From assembly GCA_943842245.1 (NCBI GenBank), contig CALTAJ010000002.1, positions 1,065,700-1,129,699 on the forward strand: 64,000 nt of DNA. The letters run 5' to 3'. Position numbers and translations under genes: made by a program. This DNA is from an uncultured Flavobacteriaceae bacterium. Its GTDB lineage: Bacteria > Bacteroidota > Bacteroidia > Flavobacteriales > Flavobacteriaceae. Shown piece by piece: positions 9,762-20,600 of the stretch (the stretch's first letter is position 1; each line of letters starts with the position of its first letter). A model generated the notes under the pieces. It did no database searches. It was given only the letters and a program-made list of their open reading frames with translations, and was not told where the DNA came from.

Positions 9762-10916
9762 ATGAAACAAAATTATTTCGATTTTATTATTTGTGGAGCA
9801 GGAGCTTCGGGCTTGTTATTATTAAAGGCAATAAGGGAAGATTCCTTTTTTAATGAGAAATCTATTTTAATAATAGAAAAAGAAATCAAAAATGTTAATG
9901 ATCGCACTTGGAGCTATTGGGAATCTCCAAATGGATCATTTGACTCTATTTTATCAAAAAAATGGAGTAAAGCCAATTTTTGCTCTGAAGATTTTGATTC
10001 AGATTTTGATTTGAATCCATATCAATACAAAATGCTTCGTTCTGCTGCTTTTTATCAAAGTATCAGAAATAAATATAGCAAACTAAAAAACACTATTTTT
10101 TTAAATGCGGAAGTGAAGAATATTGATTCGAAAAACATAATGACAGAAGTTATTACTTCAGAGGAAAAATATCAATCTAAAAAAGTATTTAATAGTCTTT
10201 TCGATCCAAAACCAATGATAAACCAAAAAAAATATCCTGTATTACAACAGCATTTTGTTGGGTGGTTTATCAAAACCAAAAAACCCTCTTTTGATTCGAG
10301 AAAAGTTTTTTTTATGGATTTTAATATTCCACAAGTTCAAGAAACACGTTTTATTTATGTTTTGCCTATTGATAGACACAATGCCTTGGTAGAATACACT
10401 CTTTTTTCTGAAAACCTTCTTCACTTCGATGATTATGAGACTGGAATAAAAGCTTATTTAGATTCAAAAGGAATTACAGAATTCGAAATAGAAGAAAAAG
10501 AACAGGGTAATATTCCAATGACCTGCTTTCCTTTTGAAAAATTAAATTATAGAAGTTTACTTCATATTGGAACTGCCGGGGGCTGGACAAAAGCAAGTAC
10601 AGGTTATACATTTATGAATACCAGACGAAACATAGAGCGTTTGATCCCTTTTTTAAAAACGGATGCGGGTTTAAACACTTTTACAATAAAAAGTCGTTTT
10701 CGCTTTTACGATTTACTATTTTTAGACGTTCTGAATCGATATAATGCTCATGGAAGTAGACTTTTTACTAGAATGTTTAAGAAAAATCCACCAGTAAAAA
10801 TATTTAGGTTTTTAGATGAGAAAACTAATTTTATTGAAGAACTCAAAATTATGGCTTCCTTTTCTTTAACTCAAAAAATATGGTTCTTAAAGGCACTTTT
10901 TAAGAGAATATTTTAA
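9762..10916 (+). CDS. crtY: Lycopene beta-cyclase (CrtY type)
   Basis: Membrane-associated flavoenzyme that closes the ends of lycopene to give beta-carotene. The 384-residue protein opens with a dinucleotide-binding motif (GAGASGLLLLKA, about residues 12 to 23), followed by the cyclase signature NDRTWSYWE and, near residue 270, HIGTAGGWTKASTGYTF. The length fits bacterial CrtY. It overlaps the convergent polyprenyl synthase gene by 4 bases. Other crt genes are not in the window. Flavobacteria commonly use beta-carotene for pigments such as zeaxanthin or for retinal; which applies here is not visible. Confidence 0.92.
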   Translation: MKQNYFDFIICGAGASGLLLLKAIREDSFFNEKSILIIEKEIKNVNDRTWSYWESPNGSFDSILSKKWSKANFCSEDFDSDFDLNPYQYKMLRSAAFYQSIRNKYSKLKNTIFLNAEVKNIDSKNIMTEVITSEEKYQSKKVFNSLFDPKPMINQKKYPVLQQHFVGWFIKTKKPSFDSRKVFFMDFNIPQVQETRFIYVLPIDRHNALVEYTLFSENLLHFDDYETGIKAYLDSKGITEFEIEEKEQGNIPMTCFPFEKLNYRSLLHIGTAGGWTKASTGYTFMNTRRNIERLIPFLKTDAGLNTFTIKSRFRFYDLLFLDVLNRYNAHGSRLFTRMFKKNPPVKIFRFLDEKTNFIEELKIMASFSLTQKIWFLKALFKRIF

Positions 10917-11893
10917 AATTTTCTTTCCATTAAATTGGTGCCAAAAGTTTTAAAAATAATTTTATTATTGTCAGATATATCTAGTATGTCTAATTTTTCG
11001 AAAGCAGCCTGAGTATATTTAATGACTAATGCTTTGCTGGCATCTGAAGCACCTGTCTTATCAAAAAGCGATTTTACAGCATTGATTTTTTTTGATACAT
11101 TCTTTTCTTTTACTTCAGTCGAAAACCAATTCCTTAGGGTTGTTTTTTCTTTAGAAGACCCATTTTCCATTGCTTGATGATAAAGTATTGTTTTTTTATT
11201 TTCAATTATATCACCTGACAGTTGTTTTCCAAAAGATTCTGAATTTGCATATGCGTCTAGATAATCATCTTGAATCTGAAAGGCAATTCCTAACAGGACT
11301 CCAAAATCATATAAATTTTTTGAATCAGCTTGATTGGCTCCTCCAATCAAAGCTCCCATTTTTAACGAACAACCAATAAGAACAGCTGTCTTTAATCGTA
11401 CCATTTCCAAATAATCACCTTGAGTGACCTCTAGTTGAGTCTCAAAATCTAAATCATATTGTTGACCCTTACAAACTTCTATTGCTGTTTTACTAAATAA
11501 ACTATTTAATTTCCTGAAAAGAGGATCCTTATAGCTTTCTAATGCCTGATAAGCTAGAATCATCATTGCGTCACCAGAAAGTATTGCTGTATTAGTATTC
11601 CATTTATTATGTACTGTGGCTGATCCTCTTCTTAATGGTGCAGAATCCATAATATCATCATGCATTAAGGTGAAATTGTGAAAAATCTCAACTGCTAAGG
11701 CAGCATCAATAGCCTTTCGATGATTATTGCCAAAAATATCTGCTGCCATAAGTGTAAGGATTGGACGAAGGCGTTTTCCTCCAAGATTTAGTAAGTAATA
11801 AATAGGTTGATATAGTGCCGCAGGAGGCGATGTTGAACAACTATTTTCTAAAGCTATTTCAAAAAATTGCTTATAATCTGTAAGCGAAGTCAT
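10913..11893 (-). CDS. Polyprenyl diphosphate synthase (FPP/GGPP type)
   Basis: Trans-isoprenyl diphosphate synthase that elongates allylic diphosphates with IPP. Both Asp-rich motifs are present in the 326-residue protein: LMHDDIMD (about residue 76) with the downstream RRGSATVH, and FQIQDDYLD. Family members of this kind in flavobacteria make FPP or GGPP; the facing lycopene cyclase suggests a carotenoid supply role, which is inference. The exact chain length cannot be read reliably. Dxs, elsewhere in the window, feeds the same pathway. Confidence 0.92.
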   Translation of the reverse strand: MTSLTDYKQFFEIALENSCSTSPPAALYQPIYYLLNLGGKRLRPILTLMAADIFGNNHRKAIDAALAVEIFHNFTLMHDDIMDSAPLRRGSATVHNKWNTNTAILSGDAMMILAYQALESYKDPLFRKLNSLFSKTAIEVCKGQQYDLDFETQLEVTQGDYLEMVRLKTAVLIGCSLKMGALIGGANQADSKNLYDFGVLLGIAFQIQDDYLDAYANSESFGKQLSGDIIENKKTILYHQAMENGSSKEKTTLRNWFSTEVKEKNVSKKINAVKSLFDKTGASDASKALVIKYTQAAFEKLDILDISDNNKIIFKTFGTNLMERKF

Positions 11894-11904
11894 ACATTTT
11901 TTTA

Positions 11905-11912
11905 CAAAAGTA
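11905..11912 (-). promoter_or_regulatory. Promoter -7 element of the polyprenyl synthase gene
   Basis: The minus strand reads TACTTTTG, a full TAnnTTTG match, 12 bases before the ATG at 11893. No clear -33 TTG is seen. Confidence 0.55.
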
Positions 11913-12009
11913 GGATTTTATAACTAAGAGTCATAAAAGAAACTTTGGAAACTTTTTTTGTATTTAAAGTTTCTTTTGTTATTTTTACAATCACAAAGAA
12001 CGGTTTTCT

Positions 12010-14445
12010 ATGAATAGAAAAATAAAATTATTGTTAAAAATTTTAGTTGGTTTCTTAATCATAATAACTTGTTGTGGAATATTAGTCGGATGGTACCTAA
12101 ACTCTAATCTACTTTCTTTTGAAAGTCGCAACACAAACATTTTACATAAAGAGATCGAAATTAATGGCTATACATTTTTAGACAGAAATGGAAATGGAAA
12201 GTTAGATCCCTATGAAGATCAAAGAAATTCAATCCAAGATCGTGCAGAGGATATTCTAAGTAAAATGACTTTAGATGAGAAAATTCATCTATTAAAAGGA
12301 TCTGGAATGGGTTCTGCTATTGGAGCATATTCAGATGGTATTCCAGGAGCTGTCGGAACCATTGTGTCTACACCAAGGTTGGGCTTACCTGAAATATATT
12401 TATCTGATGGCCCTGCTGGACTTAGAATAATGTCAAAAAGAGATGATGAAGACAAAAGATATTATAGTACTGCATTTCCAATTGGAACATTATTAGCATC
12501 GACTTGGAATACTGAATTAGTTAAAAATGTTGGGGTCTCTATTGGAAGTGAAGCTAAAAGCTATGGCATTGATGTTGTATTAGGTCCCGGAGTCAATCTT
12601 CATAGACATCCACTTTGTGGAAGAAATTTTGAATATTATTCCGAAGACCCTTTTTTAACTGGCCATATAGGTTCAGCTATGATTAACGGGATTGAATCCA
12701 ATGGAATTGGCACCTCACCGAAACATTTTGCTGTAAACAACCAAGAAACTTCAAGAAATTGGAATGATGCTATTGTTTCTGAAAGGGCTCTTCGTGAACT
12801 TTATTTGAAAAGTTTTGAGATTATTGTAAAAGAATCACAGCCATGGGCAATAATGACTTCTTATAATAAAATAAATGGCACTTATGCAGCGGAAAACAAA
12901 AGGCTTCTTACCAATGTTTTAAGAAAAGAATGGAGCTTTGAAGGACTAGTAATGACAGACTGGTATGGAGGAAGAAACAGCACTAACATAATAAAAGCAG
13001 GTAATGATTTAATTGAGCCAGGTACAAAGAATGACTGGGATGATCTTAAAGAATCTGCTATAGACGGTAGCTTACCCATATTAGATATTGACACTTCGGT
13101 GAAACGGATTTTAGAGCTTGTCTTAAAGTCTAAAAAGATGCAAAACTATAATTTTGATAATAACCCTAAGTTAAAAAAGCATGCTTTAGTGGCTAGAAAG
13201 GCTGGATCTGAAGGAATAATTTTGCTTAAAAATAATAACACCCTTCCTATAAATAACATAAATAATATTGCCCTTATTGGATCGGCATCCTATGAATTTA
13301 TTACTGGTGGGACTGGGTCTGGAGACGTTGATGAAGCTTATTCTGTGTCATTAGATGAAGCCCTGAAAAATAATGGCTATAAACTAAATAAAGTGGCATT
13401 TGAAGAATATCTTAAACAAAATTTAAAAACCACACAAAAGAAAGAAGAAGAAGAAGAAGAAGATCTTGGGCCATTTGATTTTTTAATGAGAATGGTAAAC
13501 CCCCCTAAACCATTAGATATTAATTATTCCCCTGAATTAATTAACAAAACAAGTGAAACGGCAGATATTGCAATTATAACTATTGGAAGAAATAGTGGAG
13601 AAACAGCTGACAGAAAAGTTAAGGATGATTTTCTGCTTTCTAAAAGTGAAATAACAATGATCGAAAATACATGTAAAATTTATCACTCAAAAGGAAAGAA
13701 AGTAATAGTCGTTTTAAATATCGGTGGCGTCATTGAAACTAAATCATGGAAGAATTTACCTGATGCTATCTTATTAGCATGGCAAGGCGGACAGGAAGCT
13801 GGGAATTCAGTGGCCGATATTATTACAGGAAAAATAAATCCAAGTGGAAAATTACCAATGACTTTCCCTAACGATATATATGATCATAAATCTTCATTGA
13901 ATTTCCCAATGGGAGGTGAACAAATGGGTATAAACGACATTATTTACGGTATTCAGAAAAAAGAAAAATCTGAGGATAAAAAAATTAAAAATAAGGACTA
14001 TACTCTTTATGAAGAGGGAGTCTATGTTGGTTACCGACATTTTGACAAAGACAAATTAGACGTATCCTATCCTTTTGGATATGGATTATCATATACTAAA
14101 TTTGAATTAAATGATTTAAAGGCAATAAGAAGTAAAGATATTATTAACATAGAGATAAAAGTTTCTAATATTGGAACTACTCCTGGTAAAGAGGTGATTC
14201 AGGTTTATTCTTCAAAGCCCGATTCTGATGTTGATCGGCCAATTAAAGAACTAAGAGCATTTATAAAAACATCCTTATTAAATCCTGGTGAATCAACCAG
14301 ACTGAAAATGCAAATACCTCAATCAGAATTGAGTTATTGGTCAGAAGACGAGTCTCAATGGGTTTTAGAAAATGGTACCTACTCTTTTAATTTGGGTAAC
14401 TCCTCAAGAACACTCCCATTGAATATTGATGTTGAAATAAAATAA
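12010..14445 (+). CDS. Membrane-anchored GH3 beta-glucosidase
   Basis: Glycoside hydrolase family 3 enzyme, probably a periplasmic beta-glucosidase or related exo-enzyme. It has 811 residues: an N-terminal membrane segment (about 9 to 28), an EF-hand-like loop DRNGNGKLDPYED near residue 58, the GH3 barrel with the likely nucleophile Asp about 317 in VMTDWYGG, the second GH3 domain (GETADRK, LAWQGGQEAGNSVADI), and a C-terminal fibronectin-III-like domain. An acidic insertion encoded by a GAA repeat lies near residue 478. No polysaccharide-utilisation genes flank it; a TetR-RND operon follows. Substrate is unknown. Confidence 0.92.
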   Translation: MNRKIKLLLKILVGFLIIITCCGILVGWYLNSNLLSFESRNTNILHKEIEINGYTFLDRNGNGKLDPYEDQRNSIQDRAEDILSKMTLDEKIHLLKGSGMGSAIGAYSDGIPGAVGTIVSTPRLGLPEIYLSDGPAGLRIMSKRDDEDKRYYSTAFPIGTLLASTWNTELVKNVGVSIGSEAKSYGIDVVLGPGVNLHRHPLCGRNFEYYSEDPFLTGHIGSAMINGIESNGIGTSPKHFAVNNQETSRNWNDAIVSERALRELYLKSFEIIVKESQPWAIMTSYNKINGTYAAENKRLLTNVLRKEWSFEGLVMTDWYGGRNSTNIIKAGNDLIEPGTKNDWDDLKESAIDGSLPILDIDTSVKRILELVLKSKKMQNYNFDNNPKLKKHALVARKAGSEGIILLKNNNTLPINNINNIALIGSASYEFITGGTGSGDVDEAYSVSLDEALKNNGYKLNKVAFEEYLKQNLKTTQKKEEEEEEDLGPFDFLMRMVNPPKPLDINYSPELINKTSETADIAIITIGRNSGETADRKVKDDFLLSKSEITMIENTCKIYHSKGKKVIVVLNIGGVIETKSWKNLPDAILLAWQGGQEAGNSVADIITGKINPSGKLPMTFPNDIYDHKSSLNFPMGGEQMGINDIIYGIQKKEKSEDKKIKNKDYTLYEEGVYVGYRHFDKDKLDVSYPFGYGLSYTKFELNDLKAIRSKDIINIEIKVSNIGTTPGKEVIQVYSSKPDSDVDRPIKELRAFIKTSLLNPGESTRLKMQIPQSELSYWSEDESQWVLENGTYSFNLGNSSRTLPLNIDVEIK

Positions 14446-14519
14446 TTATCAAGAAATTATAATTAGAAAATTATATGTGTTTTTTATAAATACATCGAAT
14501 AATTATTAAAGCAAGAAAA

Positions 14520-15125
14520 ATGAAACAGAATATAATAAATGAAGCAGTTCCTCTATTTATACAGTATGGTTTCAAAAGTATAACAATAGACGACATTGCA
14601 ATAAAGATGGGAGTCTCCAAAAAAACAATTTATGCTCATTTTCCAAAAAAAGAAACTCTTGTAGAGACATGTGTATTTATACATTTTAATACTGTTTTTG
14701 AAAAAATTCTTAATATTTCTAAACATTCAAAAGACCCTATAATAGGACTGTATCAAATTAAAAAGGAAGCTTTAAAGCACCTCTCAAATGAGAAGAATTC
14801 ACCTATCTATCAGCTTCAGAAATACTATAGCAGTATATATAATAAGCTACAACAAATGGAATTTAATACACTTGAAGGAATGTTTTCCGAGAGTTTAAAA
14901 AAGGGAATAGAAATGGGTCTATTCCGGTCAGAAATTAATATTAATTTTGTGACTCGAATTTTTTTTAATGGGATTAGAGGAATTACTGATGTTGAACTAT
15001 TTCCTATAGAAGAATATAGAATTGATCAGTTGCTAATAAACTTTTCTGAATATCACTTACGTGCAATTAGCACAAAAGCAGGTGTAGAAAAATTAAATAT
15101 CTACAAAAAAGAACTTGATATATGA
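14520..15125 (+). CDS. TetR family transcriptional regulator
   Basis: DNA-binding regulator of 201 residues with the N-terminal TetR helix-turn-helix (TIDDIAIKMGVSKKTIYAHF, about residues 22 to 41) and a variable ligand domain. It overlaps the following TolC-family gene by 4 bases and heads a regulator-TolC-MFP-RND operon, so it most likely controls the efflux pump, as in similar clusters. The inducer is unknown. Confidence 0.93.
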   Translation: MKQNIINEAVPLFIQYGFKSITIDDIAIKMGVSKKTIYAHFPKKETLVETCVFIHFNTVFEKILNISKHSKDPIIGLYQIKKEALKHLSNEKNSPIYQLQKYYSSIYNKLQQMEFNTLEGMFSESLKKGIEMGLFRSEININFVTRIFFNGIRGITDVELFPIEEYRIDQLLINFSEYHLRAISTKAGVEKLNIYKKELDI

Positions 15126-16465
15126 CCTCGAAATTTAATTTCATTTTCTTCATGGTTTTTGGATGGCAATTTACTTTTGCCCAAACACTTCCGAAAACAG
15201 TTTCTTTAGAAGAAGCACTAGTCTATGGAGAACAAAACAACAGAAATGTCCAAAAGGCAAGTATGGAAATCCAAAAAGCCTATAAAGATAAGTGGAGTAC
15301 TATTGCCATTGGTCTTCCACAAATTAGTGCAAGCGCCAATTATCAAAATTTTATTGAATTACCCACTTCATTAATCCCTGCTCAATTTTTTGGAGGAAAT
15401 GAAGGTGAATTTGCCGAAGTACAATTTGGAACTCCACAAACTATGGCCGCAGGAATCACTGTTGAGCAGTTGATTTTTGATGGATCCTATATTGTTGGTT
15501 TGGAAGCCTCAAAGATTTTTTTACTGATCTCTGAAAATATATTTGAAAAAACCTTACTCGAAATAAGAAAGAATATTGTTAACACCTATTCTTCTGTTTT
15601 ATTGGCTGGTGAGAATATTCAATTTTTAGAAAAAAACAAAGAAAACCTCAGTAAAAATCTAAAAGAATTGACTCAGTTATTTAGAAATGGATTTGAAGAA
15701 GAAGAGAGTGTAGAACAACTTCGACTGACGTTGTCAAGCGTAGAAATACAATTACGATATGTTAAAAACTTAGAGCAAATTACTTTAAAAATGCTTAAAC
15801 TATTAATGGGTTTTCCAACTGATTCTCCATTGCTTTTATCGGATACTTTAGAGAAATTAACTAATGAAAGTCTGTTTAAAATAGAAGTCTTAAAAGATCT
15901 GAATCTAAGTAATAATATAGATGTTAAAATTGCAAAAAATAACTTGTTAGCTGAAACATTATTGTACAGGTATGAACGCTCTAAGGGACTTCCAAGATTG
16001 TCTGCTTTTTTGAATGGTAATTATACAGGAAACAGTGAAACATTTTCATTCACACAATCAGGACAAAATTGGTTTGGAGCTGCTTTATTTGGAATTAATC
16101 TTAAAATACCTGTTTTCAGTTCCCTACGCCGAAGTGCACTTTCTCAAAAAGCAAAAATCACCGTCTCACAAGCGGAAACAGATTTAACAGAAACTCAAGA
16201 ACGTGTTTTTGTTGAGGTTCAAGCGGCAAAAAATGAATATCAATTAGCCGTGGAAAACTACTTTACCAACAAAGAGAATTTAGCCTTGGCAGGTAGAATT
16301 GAACAAAAAAATCAAACAAAATATTTTGAAGGGATTGCCAGTTCATTCGAGCTTAGAGAAGCTCAATTACAACTTTACAGTGCCCAAAACAACTATCTAA
16401 GATCCATTCAAGATGTTATACAGAAAAAATTATATCTGGAAACACTTTTAAATACTGCTCAATGA
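15122..16465 (+). CDS. TolC family outer membrane efflux protein
   Basis: Outer-membrane channel of a tripartite efflux pump, 447 residues, with a signal peptide (to about residue 20, ending in TFAQ). Two long alpha-helical coiled-coil repeats of the OEP type follow; an example is the stretch around ERVFVEVQAAKNEYQLAVEN. Its ATG overlaps the regulator stop and its stop overlaps the adaptor start, so the operon is translationally coupled. Confidence 0.93.
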   Translation: MTSKFNFIFFMVFGWQFTFAQTLPKTVSLEEALVYGEQNNRNVQKASMEIQKAYKDKWSTIAIGLPQISASANYQNFIELPTSLIPAQFFGGNEGEFAEVQFGTPQTMAAGITVEQLIFDGSYIVGLEASKIFLLISENIFEKTLLEIRKNIVNTYSSVLLAGENIQFLEKNKENLSKNLKELTQLFRNGFEEEESVEQLRLTLSSVEIQLRYVKNLEQITLKMLKLLMGFPTDSPLLLSDTLEKLTNESLFKIEVLKDLNLSNNIDVKIAKNNLLAETLLYRYERSKGLPRLSAFLNGNYTGNSETFSFTQSGQNWFGAALFGINLKIPVFSSLRRSALSQKAKITVSQAETDLTETQERVFVEVQAAKNEYQLAVENYFTNKENLALAGRIEQKNQTKYFEGIASSFELREAQLQLYSAQNNYLRSIQDVIQKKLYLETLLNTAQ

Positions 16466-17634
16466 AAAAAATAATTTATACACTAGGAATAAGCTTCTTA
16501 TTAATTAACTGCTCTCAAGAAATGGTAGATACTTCAAATACGAATGGAGTTGAAGGTATTAACTTGGAAGATCTCAATATTCAAAAAGCTAATTATACTC
16601 AACAAATAAATGACTTAAAACTTGAATTAGAAAAAATAAATAGTGCCATTGATGCATTAGGGAGTTCTGAAAAGAGAACTTTAATAACTGCTTTTATTAC
16701 TGAAACACAATCATTTGAACATCAAATCGAAATTCAAGCGAATATAAAGACACGTCAAAATGTTCTCATATATCCAGAATTTGCAGGCCGTTTAATAACA
16801 TTGAAAGTAGTGGAAGGTCAAAATGTAAAAAAGGGCAATCTATTAGCTTTAATTGATGATGCTGGCATAACGGATCAGCTTGATCAAATGATATTACAAC
16901 TAAACTTAGCAAAAACTACTTTTGAAAGAACCCAAAGGCTCTGGGATCAAAAAATTGGTTCTGAGATGATGTATTTAGAAGCTAAAACCAGATATAAAGC
17001 TGCCCAAAAACAAGTATCACAAATTAAGCAACAACTGGCAAAAACTAAAATTTATGCTCCATTTAATGGTGTTATTGATGAAATCCAAGCACGGCTAGGC
17101 AGTAATCTTATCCCTGGTATAACTCCTGTATTAAGGATTGTAAACCTCAACACCATGTTTGCAGAATCTGATGTACCAGAAAACTATCTGTCTAACATAA
17201 CTAAAGGAAGTAAAGCCAAAGTGAGTATTCCTGCATTAAATCAAATTCAAAACACAGAGATTCACCAAACAGGTAACTTTATTACACCAAGCAACAGGAC
17301 ATTTCGTGTAGAAGCAAGATTAGAAAATCCAAAAGGATTAATTAAGCCTAATCTCAACGCACGTCTAAGTATTATGGATTACTTTAATCCTGAGGCCATC
17401 ATGATTCCCCTTCGAGTTGTTAGAGAAGATGCTAAAAATCAGCCCTATGTTTTTGTTTTATCTAAGCCTGAAAAAGATAATGGTTTTACGACTGAACAAC
17501 GAATGGTAACCTTAGGTAAAACTAAAGAAGAAATGGTAGAAATCATAGACGGTTTGACCACAGGTGAACTTGTTGTAGAAGAAGGAGTGAGCCTTTTAGT
17601 TACCAATCAAAAAGTTAAAAGAATTTTAGAATAA
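16462..17634 (+). CDS. RND efflux periplasmic adaptor (MFP) lipoprotein
   Basis: Membrane fusion protein linking the RND pump to TolC. The 390-residue protein has a lipobox (SFLLINC, Cys about residue 17), a coiled-coil near residues 40 to 65, a biotinyl-lipoyl-like hairpin (VYPEFAGRLITLKVVEGQNV type), an alpha-helical hairpin and the barrel segment KIYAPFNGVIDEIQARLGS. It overlaps the upstream TolC gene by 4 bases and the downstream pump gene by one base. Confidence 0.93.
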   Translation: MKKIIYTLGISFLLINCSQEMVDTSNTNGVEGINLEDLNIQKANYTQQINDLKLELEKINSAIDALGSSEKRTLITAFITETQSFEHQIEIQANIKTRQNVLIYPEFAGRLITLKVVEGQNVKKGNLLALIDDAGITDQLDQMILQLNLAKTTFERTQRLWDQKIGSEMMYLEAKTRYKAAQKQVSQIKQQLAKTKIYAPFNGVIDEIQARLGSNLIPGITPVLRIVNLNTMFAESDVPENYLSNITKGSKAKVSIPALNQIQNTEIHQTGNFITPSNRTFRVEARLENPKGLIKPNLNARLSIMDYFNPEAIMIPLRVVREDAKNQPYVFVLSKPEKDNGFTTEQRMVTLGKTKEEMVEIIDGLTTGELVVEEGVSLLVTNQKVKRILE

Positions 17635-20600
17635 TGATTGAACAAAAAAATACTCCCAAAATCAAAGAATTTTTATTCTCTTCCTGGGCTATTGAACACA
17701 AAACAGTCATATATGTTATTATGACCCTGTTTTTCATTTTAGGAATTTCTTCATATTTCACTATGCCAAGAGAAGCTTTCCCTGAAATTAATGACACTAA
17801 AGTTTTTGTAAGTGTTGTATATCCAGGCAATACTGCCGAAGATATTGAACGAATAATTACTGACCCTTTAGAAGAGGCTCTAAAGGGGGTTCCAAATTTG
17901 GTTGAAATTCGTTCAACATCCTCAGAGGATTTTTCTGTAATTGATATAGAATTAGATGAAAATATTACAATTGACGACGCTAAGCAAAAGGTGAAGGAGT
18001 TGGTAGATGGAGTTACTTCAGGTCCAGATTGGCCAGTCTTCAATAATGCCAAAGTAGAACCCAACGTCTTTGAGTTGGATTTTTCAGAATTACAACCGAT
18101 TTTGAACATTAGTTTAATTGGAAATTATCCTATTAAACAACTCAAAGTTTATGCAGAACGTTTGGAGAATCGTATCGAACAATTACCTCAAATCAAAGAG
18201 GTCAACATTCGTGGAATACAAATATTTGAAGTAGAAGTAGCCGTTGATATTTACAAAATGACTGCTGCAAAGGTTTCATTTAATGATATTTTGGGTGCAA
18301 TCTCACAAGAAAACTCAACCATCTCAAGTGGAAATATTGTTATGGGCGGTCAAAGACGAAATATACGTTTGACAGGGGAAATTGAAAACCCTCAGCAACT
18401 CAGAAATTTTGTAGTTAAAACAGATGGAGGTCCTGTTTATTTAGGTGATCTCGCTGAAATTAGTTTTAAAGAAAAAGAAGCTACTTCCTTTGCGCGTTCT
18501 TTTGGCGAAAAAGCTGTTTTACTTGACGTTGTAAAAAGAGGTGGTAAAAATCTTATCCTAGCTTCCCAAGATATTAGAAGAATTGTCGAGCAAAGTCAAG
18601 AAATTGGACTACCCTCTGATCTAGAAATCACTATTTCTAATGACCAATCCAATTTGACCCTAAACCAAGTTAGTGAACTAGTGAACAGTATAATTTTTGG
18701 TATTTTACTTGTAGTAACTGTATTGATGTTCTTTTTAGGTTTTCGCAATGCTTTATTCGTAGGATTTGCAATACCTATGTCGATGTTTATGTCATTTATG
18801 ATTCTTTCTGCACTAGGTTATACCATGAATACGATGGTCCTTTTCGGACTTGTTATGGGGCTAGGGATGTTGGTAGACAACGGGATTGTCGTGGTTGAAA
18901 ATGTATACCGTTTGATGGAAAAAGAAGGGATGTCTCGAATTGCAGCAGCCAAAGCTGGAATTGGCGAAATAGCATTTCCAATTATTGTTTCAACAGCTAC
19001 CACTATTGCTGCCTTTATACCTCTTGGAGCTTGGCCAGGATTAATGGGAGAGTTCATGATTTACTTTCCGATAACCCTTTCAGTCGTTTTAGGCTCTTCG
19101 CTTATCGTTGCTGTCTTTTTTAACTCCATGCTTGTCTCTCAATTTATGGAAATTAAAGATCGTGAAATTAGTACCAAATCTCTTTGGAGACTTACAATAA
19201 TAATGGGAGGTCTCGGAATTGTCTTGTTATTTGGCAGTCCTGGTGTTCGTGTTTTTGGAAATTTAATGGTTTTAACCCCTCTTCTATTTTGGATGTATAA
19301 ACTATTTATCAAAAATTTGGCTCATGCTTTCCAAAATTCATTTTTAGTTCGTCTTGAAAATAATTATCAAAAGTTTTTAGCCTTTGCTTTAAGTGGATAT
19401 AAGCCTGGTCTATTTTTAGGAGGAACATTTTTTTTGCTTTTTACCTCATTTGCTTTGATGGGAATTTTCCCTCCAAGTGTAGAATTTTTCCCAGAAAATC
19501 AACCTCAACAAATCCTTGTATTTATTGAATACCCGGATGGTACATCTATTAAAAAAACCAACATTACAACCCGCCGAATAGAATCTGAAATCTTTGATGT
19601 AATTTCTAGACAAAAATACAATCAAGGAAACTTTAATTTTTTGGTAGAGTCTGGGGTTGCCCAAGTTGGAGAAGGAGCTGGAAATCCATTTATTGATAAT
19701 GGCAATACAAACGAGCTTCCTCACAAGGGAAAAATTACCTTGACTATGAGAGAATTCAAATTACGAGGAGGAATATCTAGTGAAGATTTAAGAAAGGAAA
19801 TCCAAGAACAATTAGACGGAAAATTCCCTGGAGTCGCTATCTCCGTAGAAAAGGATGCTAACGGTCCTCCAGCTGGTTATCCTATAACAATAGAAATCAC
19901 TGGTGAAAATTACTTGGGACTAATTCAAACTGCCGAAAAAATGAAAGACTACCTTAATCGGGTAAATATACCAGGGGTAGAAGAACTAAAAATTGATGTA
20001 AACAAAAACAAGCCAGGTGTTCAACTGAATATCGATCGTGAAAAAGCTGGGGAACTCGGAGTGTCTACATCTCAAGTAGGACAGTTATTAAGAACTTCTC
20101 TGTTTGGAGCAAAAGCTGGAGTTTATAAAAAAGATGGGGACGATTACGAAATAAATGTCCGTTTTAATAAAGCTAATCGCTACGATAATAATGCATTATA
20201 TAATCAAAATATCATTTTTAGAGATCCTTCAAATGGACAGATTAAGGAAATCCCTGTAACAGCATTAATAGAACGCAAAAATACAACCAGTTTTAATGCT
20301 ATCAAGCATCGACAACTTAATCGGGTTGTAACTCTTTATTCTCCTGTATTAGCTGATTTCAACGCAAATGCTGTAGTTGACCAGGTTAAAAATGCATTGG
20401 TTAGTTATAAACTACCTAAAGACGTGCAGTTCAAATTTTCTGGAGAAATTGAAGAACAAGAAAAAAACATGGATTTCCTTTCAAATGCTTTATTATCAGC
20501 ACTAGGTTTAATTTTGTTACTCTTGGTATTCCAATTTAATTCCATTTCCAAACCACTTATTATTTTACTTTCTATTTTCTTAAGTTTTACAGGAGTTTTT

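Noticed and set aside
17615-18109. 164-residue minus-strand ORF opposite the RND pump gene
   Set aside because: It is fully inside the plus-strand coding region and has no recognisable domain.
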